Assembly (NCBI RefSeq): GCF_000715075.1
Contig: NC_134100.1
Coordinates: 25,660,609 to 25,724,608 of the forward strand
Direction: 5' to 3'
Source of the DNA: Nicotiana tabacum
Taxonomy: Eukaryota; Streptophyta; Magnoliopsida; Solanales; Solanaceae
Length of the DNA: 64,000 nucleotides
How positions within the stretch are numbered: the first letter of the stretch is position 1; each line of letters starts with the position of its first letter. The notes under the pieces are model-generated. The model ran no database searches. It was not told where the DNA came from and saw only the letters and a list, made by a program, of their open reading frames with translations. The position numbers and the translations under genes were made by a program. This document shows positions 1 to 11,266 of this stretch, in pieces.

Positions 1-530
1 CAACCAAATGATCCCTAATACAATCCTCGCCCAAAAGAGCCTTTCAGAAAGAATCAGTTCACCCTTATTAGTGAATCGTATTCAAACTTGTTCCAAAAGC
101 TAATTAGGCTAAATCTATTGTAGTCAGTGGCCCCGAACCGGCTGAACCCCGAGTCCCCAATGCACCAAGCTGATGCTAGATGTGAATACCACTCTAGAGC
201 AGTAGGACACAGTACAGAGGACCGTTGGACCCTCAAAAGGGCAGTTGAAGATTTGATTGAAGCTGAAAGAATTGTTTTTCAGGATGAAGAAGCTCTTGAT
301 GTGATAAACAATTTGTTGTCTGCTCACAACACTAGGCCAATAGTCAGAATAATTTGTGAAGATGAGGAATTTGATCTGGCACCGAAGGCCATTGTAGCCA
401 TTGCCGAGACAGAAGAAAAGTCAAGAAAATCGCCAAGCATGAAAGTTCCCCATCAGACCGGAGTCTTAGTAGCCAATCTTGCTATTCTTTGTATGTATGG
501 ATTATCTCAGGGTATGATCTGGATGTTTTA
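1..530 (+). pseudogene. gag C-terminal fragment with zinc-knuckle-like motif
   Basis: The translation around positions 170-420 matches the gag C-terminal region of the intact Ogre (24300-24540). It includes the cysteine/histidine spacing CxxHxxxxGHxxxxxW and the acidic EDEEFD block. In this copy the last Cys of the knuckle is replaced by Trp or Arg context (TEDRW in place of TNDCW), so zinc binding is doubtful. A stop at about 121 interrupts the upstream proline-rich part. The frame ends at 531 in sequence that corresponds to intron. There is no protease. It is a remnant and probably not translated as a functional protein. Confidence 0.8.
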
Positions 531-970
531 ATTTATTGTCTTACTTTCCGAAGTAAACCCTTTTATCTTCAAAAATTGAAAAAAATCAAAAATCAAAAAA
601 ATCAAATGAAATTAATATTTCATTGTCTAGGAGTGTCTCTTTTCTTAATCTTATCATTTTTCTTATTCTCCTTTTAGTTATGTTAAATTCAAATTTCAAT
701 AACATGACATGCTTGCGGACTTCATGCCCAGATCCTAAAACGTTGTCTGACTTCGAAATAATGAATCAAGAATCAGAATGCAATGAAGATAAGTTTAAGG
801 AAATAAAATAAAGAGTTGGAACAGCTGAAGGAATATTGGTTCCTGATTGGAAAGGCCCATACATTGCAACAAGAATACTGCCAAAAGAGTGTATTGTACT
901 TGGGACACATCGAAGGAAATATTCCTGAAATAATTTTTAATTCAAATGCAGCCAAAAGGTACTATGTTTG
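531..970 (+). pseudogene. intron remnant, pol N-terminus fused to integrase C-terminus
   Basis: T-rich sequence ending in a splice-acceptor-like TTTTAG at about 670-678 precedes a short reading frame containing MTCLRTS. The same motif starts the pol exon of the intact Ogre (26450). After about 45 codons and a stop, the sequence jumps to the integrase C-terminal block with WKGPYI and ends with AAKRYYV and a stop near 970. About 3 kb of pol is missing between these points. The minus-strand element at 53440-53720 has the same junction, which makes this a founder deletion and not private damage. Confidence 0.8.
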
Positions 971-1272
971 ATCCTCCATATAGTATTAATATTCTCCGGT
1001 TGGAATGATGAAGGCTTTCATTCTCGCTAACCAAACATCATTAACCTTTTTTTAAACCATTTGAGTCGGTTACTCTTCTTTGATTACTCTCTTTGGAACC
1101 TGAAAGTGTTATTGAAAAAATAAAAAATGAAAAAAATGAAATGAAGAAAAAAAAGGTGAAGAAAAAGAAAGATACCAAAAATGAACAAAAGACAAAGAAA
1201 AAAACGAAAAAAAGAGAGAAAAAAGGAAAGGAAAAAGAAAGAGAAAACAAAACAAAATAAAAAATAAAGTTT

Positions 1273-1332
1273 CTGAACTACATTCCACTTGATTCCGAAA
1301 GGATATGTAGGCAACCTCTCTCTGGGGTTCAG
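1273..1332 (+). other. Ogre inter-module structured motif, post-pol copy
   Basis: The motif starts CTGAAC and closes with GTTCAG. Inside it, CTACAT pairs with ATGTAG, and TCC-GAAA-GGA forms a small tetraloop hairpin. It is the counterpart of the copy at 30023-30082. The second stem there is CTACGT/ACGTAG, so the two differ by a compensated G-C to A-T change. Function unknown. Confidence 0.75.
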
Positions 1333-1585
1333 TCACACCAAAATAAAAATCCAAATTTTCCCAAAAGTTGAAACTAGGGCAGAAGTTACAATGGTTCGAC
1401 GATGGTTTCGCTTGAAAGGTTCCAAAGTTTTAATTCAATCCAAATTCTTTTTACCCCAAATCCTATTAAGTCCTTCCGATCAATCGATGAGAATGTTCAA
1501 GGATCGAAGAATGCATCTACTTGGATCCTATGCAATCAAAATGAGAGAAATAAAATGAGAGAGTCTTATTGGTGAAAAACCACAC

Positions 1586-2190
1586 TGTCGTGCCCCCTTT
1601 TTCCCCTCCTTGGAGAGGAGTCCGAGTTTCGACATTCATGGGGTGTAATGACTCCTTTTATTTTGGAAAAGAGGTTTTGCAATTTTGAAGAGTCGCCACC
1701 TAACAATTTTTAAGGTGTGTTAGGGCACCTACAAGGTTCATTTCTAACTATGTTTGATAACTAGAGATAGAGTAAGGGCTTGAAATTATCCTAAAGGGAA
1801 GGTGTTAGGCACCCCTCAGGATCCACTAGTATGGTTCCCGGCCAGACAGTTTTGTGAATTTGTGCAATTAGGAAATAAATAAGTAGGGCTCAAATAATAG
1901 GGGATTTAAGTTTAAATACACAAGCGTTTGAAAACAATTATTGAAAGGCGAAATTTTGAAAAGAGTTACAATCTAAAGCATGCTTATGAATGTAAAGGGG
2001 GTGTCCTAGGTTTATTTGTAATATGGATCACATCAATGCAATATCCGGTATGACACTCCTCAAAAGAGGGGATACACGTGGCATTAGCGCACCGGTCATC
2101 ATATCCATATCTACCCTTCCCACCCCGTGAAGGTAATTAAAGTGAGGGTTGGTCTCGACCCCTATTGCATGTTGTTACCCATCCCATTCC
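1586..2190 (-). mobile_element. LTR 3'-end fragment of a Tat/Ogre-type element
   Basis: Read on the minus strand, this fragment ends in the LTR terminus GGGCACGACA. It carries the block GTGCCTAACACCTTCCC flanked by complementary arms (1788-1823), which also occurs near the LTR ends of the intact Ogre. It is similar over about 450 bp to the fragment at 5169-5605. The right boundary with Tekay gag, near 2190, is approximate. No PBS or PPT adjoins it, so it is a broken LTR and not part of a complete element. It begins abruptly inside the 3' UTR of copy N1. Confidence 0.65.
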
Positions 2191-3487
2191 GTATAACAAG
2201 CCCTCGGCTGCTGAGACTACTGACCCTGTCGACCTGAATGACCACCCCAAAAAACTCTGAAGTGGCGGTGCACTAATAGGAGCTGGTGGTGCACTGTAGG
2301 ACTGATGATTGGAATACTGCATCTGAGGACCATGGCCACTTGAGGCACCATGAGAAACCTGAAGTGCTGATTGAAAAGGCCTAGGAGGATGGACTCTACC
2401 ATACGAATCCCTACCTCGTGACGAGGTACCACTGAATCGGTCTAAATGATGAGGCCTCTTGTCCGACCCACGACCACCTCCTTGTGACAGAACCATCTCG
2501 ACTCTCCGGGCCACATTGGCCGCCTCATGGAAAGATATCTCACTCCTAGTCTCCCTAGCCATCTGAAGATGAATCGGCTGAATAAGTCCATCAATGAACC
2601 TCCTCACCCTCTCTCTCTCTCTCGGTGGGAAGTATGATAAGAGCATGACGAGCCAAGTTGATGAATCTGGTCTCACACTGGGTAACAGTCATAGAACCCT
2701 GCTGGAGATGCTCAAACTGCCTCTGATAGGTCTCTCTATGAGTGATGGGGAGAAACTTCTCCGTAAATAGTTGTGTAAACTACTCCTAAGTCAAAGCTGG
2801 CGATTCGGCTGGTCTAGCCAAACGGTAATCACTCCACTATGTCTTGGCAGATCCATAAAAGCAAAAAGTGGAAAAATCGACCACATTGATCTCAACTATC
2901 CTCATGTTCCTGAGAACCTCATGAAAACTGTCTAGATAATGCTGGGGATCCTCAGAAGATGCACCACTGAAAGTAGTAGTGAAGAGATTGGTGAACCTAT
3001 CCAACCTCCACAAAGCATCGACAGACATAATTGCTCCATCACCGGTCTGAGCTATCACACCCGGCTGAACTTCTCCAACTGGCTAAACCGCTAGAGTCTG
3101 GAACTGGGGAGCTACCTTCTCCGGAGTGCGAGTAGCAGGAGTCTTGGCTCCTCCTCCAACCTGAGAGACTGCTGATGCTACATGAAGCAAGCTTGCCTGG
3201 GTGACACTCTCCATAAGGCCCACTAGACGAACCAGAGCATCCTGGAGTACGGGGGTAATAATAAACCCCTCTGGGACCTGAACTGGGCCCACTGGAACTG
3301 CTGGGGCCGGAACCTCATCATCAAAGTCAACCTGAGGCTCCGCTGTGGGTGCTGCTGCTCTTGGTTGAGCTCTGCCCCTACCTCAGCCTCTAGCACGACC
3401 TTGCCCTCGCCCTATGCCCCTCGTGGGAGCTACTGCTGGGGGCTCGGGATGCTGGTCAGTAGATGAGGAAGCGCGTGTTCTCGCCAT
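2191..3487 (-). pseudogene. Tekay/Del-type chromovirus gag, truncated and mutated
   Basis: The frame begins at the ATG complementary to 3485-3487 with MARTRASSS, as in the abundant Solanaceae Del/Tekay gag. Conserved pieces follow on the minus strand in separate frames: PVGPVQVPEGFI (about 3290), ALWRLDRFT..SGASSEDPQ (about 3020), ERERVRRFIDGL (about 2610) and EAANVARRVEMVLSQGGGRGSDKRP (about 2540 to 2450). Stops and frameshifts separate them. The protein is cut just where the CCHC zinc knuckle should begin, at the junction with the LTR fragment near 2190. Everything downstream (protease, RT, integrase with chromodomain) is missing. The family call rests on remembered family sequence. Confidence 0.8.
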
Positions 3488-3669
3488 CTGTGAAAGAACA
3501 GAGTAGAAATTTAATTAGCATTAAGAAACCAAACCACACGACAGGAAAGAATAAATGTGAAGTGTTTCCTAACTCTGTAGCCTCTGGGGGATAAATACAG
3601 ACGTCTCTGTACCGATCCCTCAGTCTCTACTAAGCTTGTTTGTGAATTGTGAGACCCATGTAACCTATA

Positions 3670-3681
3670 GCTATGATACCA
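3670..3681 (-). other. primer-binding site, initiator tRNA-Met type
   Basis: On the minus strand the sequence is TGGTATCATAGC, one base from the canonical TGGTATCAGAGC complement of initiator tRNA-Met. It lies three bases inside the LTR end at 3685. This fixes the element orientation as minus. Confidence 0.75.
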
Positions 3682-3684
3682 ACT

Positions 3685-5168
3685 TGTCACGACCCGTACT
3701 TCCCACCCTCGGGAGTCGTGATAGCACCTACTAATGAGCTAGGCAAGCCAATCGTTTAAACTAATTACTTCATTATCCATTTATTATTTTTAACAAACAT
3801 AAAGCGATAACGTATAAACAGTGGAAATTTAATTTTAAGTGGAAGAAAACAATAAAATATCTGAAATCTATATCTATTACAACTGCTTAAACCTTAATCA
3901 CCCAAAACTTGGTGTCACAGTGCCACAGACGGTCTAAGATTTACTACATACAAAGTCTAAAGAAAATATCAATACACTGTTTCTGAATTAAGGAAAATGA
4001 AACAGGGAATAAGGGAGAGAGGGAGACACCAGGGCCTGCGGATGCCTGCAGGTCTACCTTGGATCTCCGCGTGGACTGAAGGTAGCCTCCGAACTATGGT
4101 CCAAGAGCTGCTCCAGGATCTGCACATAGTGTAGAGTATAGTATCAGCACAACCGACCCCATGTGATGGTAAGTGCCTAGCCTAACCTTGGCAAAGTAGT
4201 GACGAGACTAGGACCAAACTACCAAATAAACATGTGCAATTCAAATATATATACAAAAAATAAACAGTCAAGTATGGGAGGGGTAGCATGCTACGGGGGA
4301 AGATATCAATTCCGAATAGAAATACAACAAGTAAACGAAAGAAACAATATAACTCGGATATCATCAAGGAATCAGAATCAATAAATGCACGGCATCACCC
4401 TTCGTGCTTTTACTCTCGTCCTCACCAAAGCAATCATATAATAATAATAATGTATAATGGCATCACCTTCGTGTTTTTACTCTCTTTCCTCACCATATAA
4501 TCAATATAATCGGCACGGAATGGTACATCATGCGGCACGACATCACCCTTCGTGATTTACACTCTTTCCTCACAAATCATACACGGCATCACCCTTCGTG
4601 CTTTACACTCTTTCCTCACAAATCATACGCGACATCACCCTTCGTGCTTTACACTCTTTCCTCACAAAACAATACACGGCATCACCCTTCGTTCTTTAAC
4701 ACTCTTCCTCACCCAAACAATAATCACAAATAATAGGGCAAAGGAATAAATGAAATTACAATAAGAATCCCGGCAAGTGAACAATAGTTCAACAATCAAG
4801 TCCTGGCAAGGGAATAACATCAAAAGACAACAAATTCCCGGAAAGAGAGATAATATCAAAAGCAACAATATACCGGCAAGGGAGGCAACATACTGATTCT
4901 CTTCTCTTTCTAAATTTTTACTTCACAATTCACTTCACAACTTGAGCCAATGTTCTAAAAGGTTCAATTACCACTTATACTTTCACATTTTATTGTACAA
5001 CTTGAGCCAACGCTCCTCTATGTTCAAATGTCTCAATTACTTCCACAAGCTTTTCCCAACAATAGAAATCATCATAAAAGTATGAATAATACAACGAAGT
5101 CATAATAATCATAATATAAGATTCACAGTCATGCTTGACACCAACGTATAGATACTCGTCACCATGCC
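3685..5168 (-). mobile_element. 5' LTR of the Tekay/Del element (interrupted)
   Basis: The inner end is TGTCACGACCC on the + strand at 3685, directly outside the PBS. The LTR runs right for about 1.5 kb and is cut at 5168/5169 by the TGTCGCACCC terminus of another LTR. It contains a small tandem repeat at 4388-4710. The outer terminus and target-site duplication are not visible, so the true LTR length is unknown. Confidence 0.7.
4388..4710 (-). repeat. minisatellite inside the Tekay LTR
   Basis: About six imperfect units of roughly 50-80 bp each carry GGCATCACCCTTCGTG followed by a TTTACACTCTTTCCTCAC-like block. The best preserved are three consecutive units of about 50 bp at 4536-4700. Unit length varies through inserted spacer sequence. 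This subrepeat is a usual part of this LTR family, as far as I recall. Confidence 0.7.
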
Positions 5169-5605
5169 TGTCGCACCCACTTTTCTCACAAAATCGGGTT
5201 TATGACATTTGAAAGGACAACTAGTCCCTTTTGGGACTGAGTTTTTGCATTTGAAGAGTCGCCACCTAATGATTAAGGTGCATTAGGACACCAATAGAGA
5301 TTCAATTCTAAGTTTGTTTAGGTAACCAGAGATTGGGTAAGGGCTTGAAATTATCCCAAGGGGAAGGTGTTAGGCACCCCTTAGGATCCACTAGTGTGGT
5401 TCTCGGCTAGACAGTTATTGTGAATTTGGGGTGCAATTAACATATAAGCAAACAAGGATCAAATAAGAGGGGATTTCAATGCACAATAGTTTGAAAGTAA
5501 ACAAAGTTTGAAAGAGCAATTAAAAGAGATGATTTTAAATAAGGAGTTACAATGCTTAAAATAAGAAGGGGGAAATAAAGAAAGGGGGTCCTAGGTTTAC
5601 AAAAC
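5169..5605 (-). mobile_element. LTR 3'-end fragment, Tat/Ogre type
   Basis: It begins TGTCGCACCC on the + strand and is similar to 1586-2040. It includes the hairpin block at 5353-5387 and the phrase GGGGTCCTAGGTTTA, after which the two copies diverge because copia sequence starts here. The left neighbour is Tekay LTR and the right neighbour is copia protease. It may be the other end of the LTR whose opposite terminus is at 9419, split by the copia element. The flanking bases do not form a target duplication, so I cannot prove this. Confidence 0.6.
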
Positions 5606-7849
5606 TTTACTTCCTTCTTAACGATACATTCCCTTCCTGCAGGGTTGTCAGTGAGAAGAGATTCATGTTGTTTTTAGCTGCATGCTTTACGTATCCATTG
5701 TCCATGATCCATAGCAGCCCACTTCCTATCACTGTTCCCTGGTCATGCAAATCAAGGGTTAGATTTAGGAACCCAAACTAGTGTGGGTCCCTTGTTACTA
5801 TAAAAAAAGATGAATGAGGGATTTCCTAGTCAACGCAGGCAGCATACGCTTTTTGCAAGTGGTACCTGGTCCTTTGTTAGTAGTCACTCTCTCAGTAAAT
5901 GCTTTGTTCTTCTGAGCAGATTGAACCCTGGCCTGACAATTTTCTTTAAAATGCCCATTGTTTCCATAGTGGGTACATGGCCAGTTATCAGGTACAGTGA
6001 CATACTTGTTGTATGGGTTGTAGGGAGTTTTCTCCCTTTGGAACCCGATGCCCTGCTTGTTCCCACTATTGTTTAGATACATAGTAGTAATAACATTTGA
6101 GGACTAGGTCCACTTCAAGGATTTTTCAAGATCATTTCTTACTTTCTCCAACTCAGATTGGAGTTGTTGATTCCTCTCGAGTTCACTGCAGAGACTAGTT
6201 TTTACAACAGTTAACTCCTTTTCCAGCAAGATATGCGACTCACTGGCTACTTCCTTCCCTTTCCCAAGACTTACATTCATATGTTCTCTATTGAGTCCCT
6301 CAATGGTTTCCTCTAGATCAGTGCATATCACTAGAAGGTCATCTCTTTCCTCTTCAGTGGAGGCAATTTTTTCTTCTAAGGAATGTTTCTCATTGCTAAA
6401 ACCTTCTATTGTTTCTTTTAGATCAACACCTACTACCATCAGATCATTCTCCACACTGGTTATTTTTTTATTTAGGGCCTCCTTCTCTAGTTCAAGATTA
6501 GCTATGGTTTCATTTAAGCCCACTACACAGACCACTAGATCATTTCTAGATTGTTCGGCCTCCCCTAGTTCTTAAGTCAAAATCTCCTTATCATTTACAA
6601 GACTATAATAAGCGTCAATTAGGACATTTGATAAAGACCTTAGTTTCTTAGAGGAATAGGATTTCAGATTTCTCTAAACATCCCTGAAGTTTACCTCATT
6701 GTCTTCATCTTCTTCATCATCATCATCTGACTAAGCCATCAGCGAGAACAATGAATCGTACTTTGTTGCTTCAGTTTCCACTACCATCATGGAACTGTTT
6801 TCTGCATCTAATTCCCTTTCGGATTCACTTGAGGAGTCTCCCCAAGCAGCAAGAGCCTGCTTAACGATATTGTCTACAACACTTTTTCAATTGAATCTTT
6901 TCTCTAGAACCAGGTTCCTTCTTCCTGCTTTGTCAAGATTTTGCTTGTACTACTCCTGTTTCGCGAGTGGGTAGTCTTTGATGAAATGCCCTGACTTTCC
7001 ACTTCCGTGACAGAGATCGTTGTTCCTTGTTTTACTTGAACTGCCCCACTTTGGTATGCCACCATTTCTTCAAACTATTTTTTGAAATCTCTTAGTAAGA
7101 TAGGCCATGCCACTGTCTTCATCACTTGAATCACTCCTTTCAGCCTTAAGAACCAGGTTTTTTTCCTTCTTAGGCTCTCTTCTTTCACTGTCTTTCTTTC
7201 TTTTCATCTCGTATGTTTTCAGATTATCAATCAACTCATCCATGGTCAGAGTCTGTAGATCTTTAGCTTCTGTGATGGCATTTACCTTACTTTCCCAAGA
7301 CCCAGGTAGAACACTGAGAATTTTCCTTACAAGCTTATTTCTGGGAATGACATCTCCAAGTGAGTGAAGCTCATTTATGATGGAGGTGAATCTGGTGTGC
7401 ATATCTTATATGGACTCATCATTATTCATCCTGAAGAGCTCGTATTCAGTGGTGAGCATGTCAATCTTGGATTGTTTGACTTGAATGGTTCCTTCGTGTG
7501 CAGTTTGTAAGGCTTCCCATATCTCATTGGCAGTATCACAAGCTGATACTCTGTTGTACTCATCAGGTCATATGCCATACATCAAGATTTTTTTGGCACG
7601 ATAGTTCTTTTCTACAGCTTTTTTGTCAGTGTCATTGTACTCTCTTCTCCCTTTGGGCACCAATGGTCTTGTTTCTTCAAGTTTCTTTATGGGAACATGT
7701 GGACCATCACAAATGATGTCCCAAAGTTCTGAATTTTCAGCCATTATGAAATCATGCATCTGAGTCTTCCACCAGCCGTAGTATTGACCATTGAAACTGG
7801 GAGGTCTATAGGTTGGTTGTCCTTCTTCAAAGTTTGATGGAGCAACCAT
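5606..7849 (-). pseudogene. SIRE-like Ty1/copia gag and protease start (copia 1)
   Basis: The minus-strand frame opens at the ATG ending at 7849 (MVAPSNFEEG) and reads the copia gag core with FNGQYYGWWKTQMHDFI and SVLPGSWESKVNAI. A lysine-rich stretch, a degenerate zinc knuckle near 7010 and a long glutamate-rich coiled coil (6535 to 6104) follow. A second degenerate knuckle (CTHYGNNGHFKENC, about 5960) and the protease region near 5700 complete it. About ten in-frame stops and a few frameshifts make it a pseudogene. The long gag with coiled coil and two knuckles resembles the SIRE/Maximus lineage. Integrase, RT and RNase H are missing: the element is cut at about 5605 by LTR sequence. Confidence 0.8.
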
Positions 7850-7903
7850 TTAGGATCCTTCCTAGGTGTTAGTCTGATAGGAGGAACCCACTTTGATACC
7901 AAT

Positions 7904-8983
7904 TGATAGCTTATATGAGTCCACCAAACTATAAAGTACATGGTCCCGTATGATACTGATACGTAGAATGTTGTAAAGTCTGAAAGTAAAGAAGGCAAGA
8001 GGTTTTTCTACGTGGAAAAATCCCATACAACGGGATCAAAAAAACTATAACCTACTATTGTAGGCTTTTAACTCAACTAACTTGTAATCTACCTATTACA
8101 AGCCACTTTGTAATCTCCGTATTGCAAAGACTTTAAACTAACTTGTGATACAACCACCACAAGCCACTCTCTAACTCTCCTAGTTACAAAGGATTTAACT
8201 TATGACTATTTCTAGTCACAATATATAAACTCTAAAGTTTACGAATTTTGTTTGTTCCTAAAATAGCGCTTCTAAGAAAGCAAACTAGGAATTACAATGT
8301 AGAACAATTAACAAGATTACAACTCAACTATGGATATACATAAGACTTCGTTTAGAAACTGATCCTTAGTGGAGTTGTCTTTTTGTTCTTGACATAGCAG
8401 TGATTTCAATGTCGGATCGATGCTTCTTCTTCTTGAGTGAATATCACTGAATGCACAAATCCTGGTGTGTCATGCACCAGGTTGTTTTATTACAAAAGAT
8501 ATCACAATAGGTAGTGATGTCAACTCGTGGTGTACTTTTTCCCAGAGAGAAGTGACTGTTGCACTGTCTGCACAGCCACTACTAGGCAGTTGCATTCCTG
8601 CTGGATAGTAGACTTTGTACTTCTGTCAAAACACACTAACGGACCAGGCCCTCGTTGTGTTCCGCTTCTGTAATAGTTACCAGATGGTCACTTTCTTCTG
8701 TCACATTCCAGCTATGTACTTGACCTGTACTTCTGTCAGAGAACCTACAGGGAGTAGGTCCCTGTTGTGTTCCTCTTTATATTGATTGCGTACAGTTACT
8801 GACTTGTGCTTTTGTCGGAGAACCCTGAGGGACCAGGTCATCAGGTCCCTATTGTGTTCCTCCATGTGGTCATTCATCCATTAGCTGATGTGCAGGCTTT
8901 GACCAGTTCATATGAGATGTGTATCCTGTGGAGCAAGTTCTCTACCTGGTTCTTCACGAAAAGTTTGTTAGATCATCAAAACA
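7904..8983 (-). mobile_element. 5' LTR of copia 1, with adjacent PBS
   Basis: The inner end is TGATAGC at 7904. The minus-strand PBS TGGTATCAAAGT lies at 7890-7901, a variant of the initiator tRNA-Met type. The outer end on the + strand is ATCATCAAAACA at 8983, so the LTR starts TGTTTTGATGATC in element orientation. The copia 2 LTR ends in the similar AATCAAAACA at 12849. The length is about 1080 bp. The element lacks its 3' LTR. Confidence 0.75.
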
Positions 8984-9419
8984 TAAGGTTAATTAAAAAC
9001 CCATCAGAATCTGAAATTGGGCTAGTTTTGGGGTTGTTCAAACTTTTGAGTTAAAATCCCAAATCTTCTTCTGAAATAATATAATGTATTTATAAAATAT
9101 AAAAATCACTCTTAAGTAATTAACATAAACTACTAAAATAAAACTAAATACTAAAAGTGAAACTATTTTTGTATTTTCAAATGTTATAATAAATTAAAAA
9201 GTAGAGAAAAAGCTAAAGTCATGGTAAAATTAAAATACTATAAATATAAATATACTAATTGACCTTAAACTAAAGATGAAAATATTTTTATGTTTTTTTA
9301 AATTGTAATTTGAAGTAAAAATTGACTAAAACTCCACTAAAATTAAAGTAAAGTTAATAAATATTTTAAACACTAAAAATAGCTCAAAAACGTGACGGGT
9401 CAAAAATTACGTGTTTACA
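8984..9419 (-). mobile_element. LTR 5'-end fragment, Tat-type
   Basis: AT-rich sequence ends at 9419 with ACGTGTTTACA. On the minus strand this gives an LTR start TGTAAACACGTAATTTTTGACCC, a form I recall from Tat-lineage LTRs. It is sandwiched between the copia 1 LTR and truncated copia 2 gag. I see no gene here. It could be the continuation of the fragment at 5169-5605. Confidence 0.5.
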
Positions 9420-11228
9420 CCAAGTTCCTTAACAATTGGTACTTTTTCAGCAAAGTCTTTATTTTTCTGTTGGGACTGAAGTTTGGCTCTACCAGAGTTC
9501 TTGTAATGACCAGTTTGACCATAATGAGTACAAGACCAGTTATCAGTCGCAGTAACATACGTGTTATATGGGTTATTGGGAGCTTTAGCCTTGTGGAACC
9601 CGATTCTTTGCTTGTCCCCCCCTCCTTACTTTTATACATAGAAGTGATTGTATCAGAGGACCAGGTCCACTTAAGTGACTTATCTAGATCATTTTTAACC
9701 CTGCTTAAGTCCTTTTGAAGTTGTCTATTCTTTTCAAGTTCAGCTACAAGACTTAATTTGACATTTTTGAGTTTATTTTCATGCTAAAAATGTTCCACAT
9801 TTGCCACTTCCTTTCCTTAGAGGTGTTCATGCAATTTTCAATTTGATTTCTTAACAATATATTTTCTCTCATTATTTCTTCTATTGTTTCCTTCAGGTTT
9901 ACAACTACAACTAACAAATCTTCTCTCTCTTGTTCTACCTCTCCAATTTTCTCAGTTAACATATTTTTTATCATTAATGAGGTTGTGATAAGCATCAATT
10001 AAAATATTTGCTAAAGAAACCATCTTCTTTTGAGAGTAAGTTTTCAAGTTTCTTTGAACATCAAGAAAATTTACCACATCATCATCATTTCCTTCTTCAT
10101 CATCAGATTATGCCATGAGTGCAAATATAGAGTCATACTCTTCAGATTCACTTTCAGCAACCATCATGGAAATGTCTCCTTGGTCATCATTACCCTCAAA
10201 TTCACAAGAGGAATCTCCCCGGGCAGCCAGAGCTTGCTTCACAATATTGTCAGCGAAATCTCTTCTCTTGAACCTCCTGTCAGAGACCGGGTTCCTCTTA
10301 ACCGCCTTGTCTGTGTTGTGTTTGTAGTGGTCCTTCTTGTGGAGAGGACACTTTTTGATGAAATGTCCTGGCTTTCCGCACTTGTGGCAGCAATCATTTC
10401 CTTTGGTATTTCTGATAGAGCTACCTTTCTTGGGAATTCCTCCATTTCTACGAACTATTTTCTAGAATCTTCGAGTAAGATAGGCCATGTCTGTGTCATC
10501 ACCACTTGAGTCACTATTATCCGCCTTGAGGACCAGGTTCTTCTCCTTTTTGAGTTCTCTTCTTTCAAGATCCTTCTTCTTCATCATCTCATAGGTTTTT
10601 AGATTTACAATGAGTTCATCAATGTTCAGCTTCTGCAAATCCTTGGCTTCCATTATGGTATTAACTTTACTCTCCCAAGAACTTGGTAACACACTGAGTA
10701 TTTTCCTGACCAGTTTGTTCTTAGGATAAGTTCTCCAAGGGAGTGAAGCTCACTAATGATGGAGGTAAAATGCGTGTGCATGTCCTGAATAGACTCATCC
10801 TCCTTTATCTTTGAAGAATTCATACTTAGTAGTAAGCATATTGATTTTTGACTGCTTGACCTGAGTAGTTCCCTCATGTGCAGTTTGGAGAGCTTCCTAG
10901 ATCTCGTTGACAGACTGATATGCTGAGATGCGGTTGTATTCATCTGGTCCAATGCCACAAATAAGAATCTTCTTTGCCTTTAAGTTCTTCTCGATGGCCT
11001 TTCAATCAGCATCATTATACTCTTTTCTTGTCTTTGGAACTATAACTATTCCCTCACTAATGGTTTTCATAGGGACAAAAGGTTCGTCACATATCATATC
11101 ATAGAGATCTGAATCCTCAGCCATGATAAAATCATGCATTCTCATTTTCTACCAACCATAGTATTGACCATTGAATCTTGGTAGTTGTAAGTTGATTGTC
11201 CATTTTCGAAGTTTGGTGGAGCATCCAT
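9420..11228 (-). pseudogene. SIRE-like Ty1/copia gag (copia 2)
   Basis: This is a second gag of the same family as copia 1, also on the minus strand. It starts at the ATG ending at 11228 (MDAPPNFENGQ). Recognisable parts are LPSSWESKVNTIMEAKDLQ (about 10690), a lysine-rich linker, a knuckle-like CHKCGKPGHFIKKCP-type stretch near 10380, an acidic region, and the coiled-coil remnant at 9998 to 9753. Frameshifts and stops occur throughout. It is cut near 9420, before the protease. The two gag copies are clearly diverged, so they look like separate insertions and not a recent duplication. Confidence 0.8.
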
Positions 11229-11254
11229 AGGTATTAACCTTTTAGAAAGAACCT

Positions 11255-11266
11255 GCTCTGATACCA
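11255..11266 (-). other. primer-binding site of copia 2
   Basis: The minus-strand sequence is exactly TGGTATCAGAGC, the complement of the initiator tRNA-Met 3' end, two bases inside the LTR end at 11269. Confidence 0.85.

Larger units (their letters stand above)
1..1585 (+). mobile_element. 3' half of a non-autonomous Ogre-like Ty3/gypsy element (copy N1)
   Basis: This stretch runs from the C-terminal third of gag, through an intron remnant and the first residues of pol, directly to the integrase C-terminus, and then into 3' UTR. The same order, read on the minus strand, occurs in the element at 45984-59808 (about 54425 down to 52830). The left end is cut by the window edge, and the right end is cut where a minus-strand LTR end begins at 1586. 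No LTR of its own is left. ORF1, most of gag, protease, RT, RNase H and the integrase core are absent, so it could only have moved with proteins supplied in trans. This is inferred from comparison with the intact element at 14667-38000. Confidence 0.85.

Noticed and set aside
1041..1354. phenylalanine-rich minus-strand ORFs, and the similar ORFs at 53096-53420
   Set aside because: Products of A/G-rich and T/C-rich low-complexity sequence in the Ogre 3' UTR; no protein-like composition.
4182..4868. several short ORFs over the Tekay LTR
   Set aside because: They follow the minisatellite in several frames on both strands and have no family resemblance.
5169..9419. simple solo LTR interrupted by a copia element
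   Set aside because: The bases outside the two termini (ATGCC and CCAAG) do not form a duplication, so a single clean insertion is not supported.
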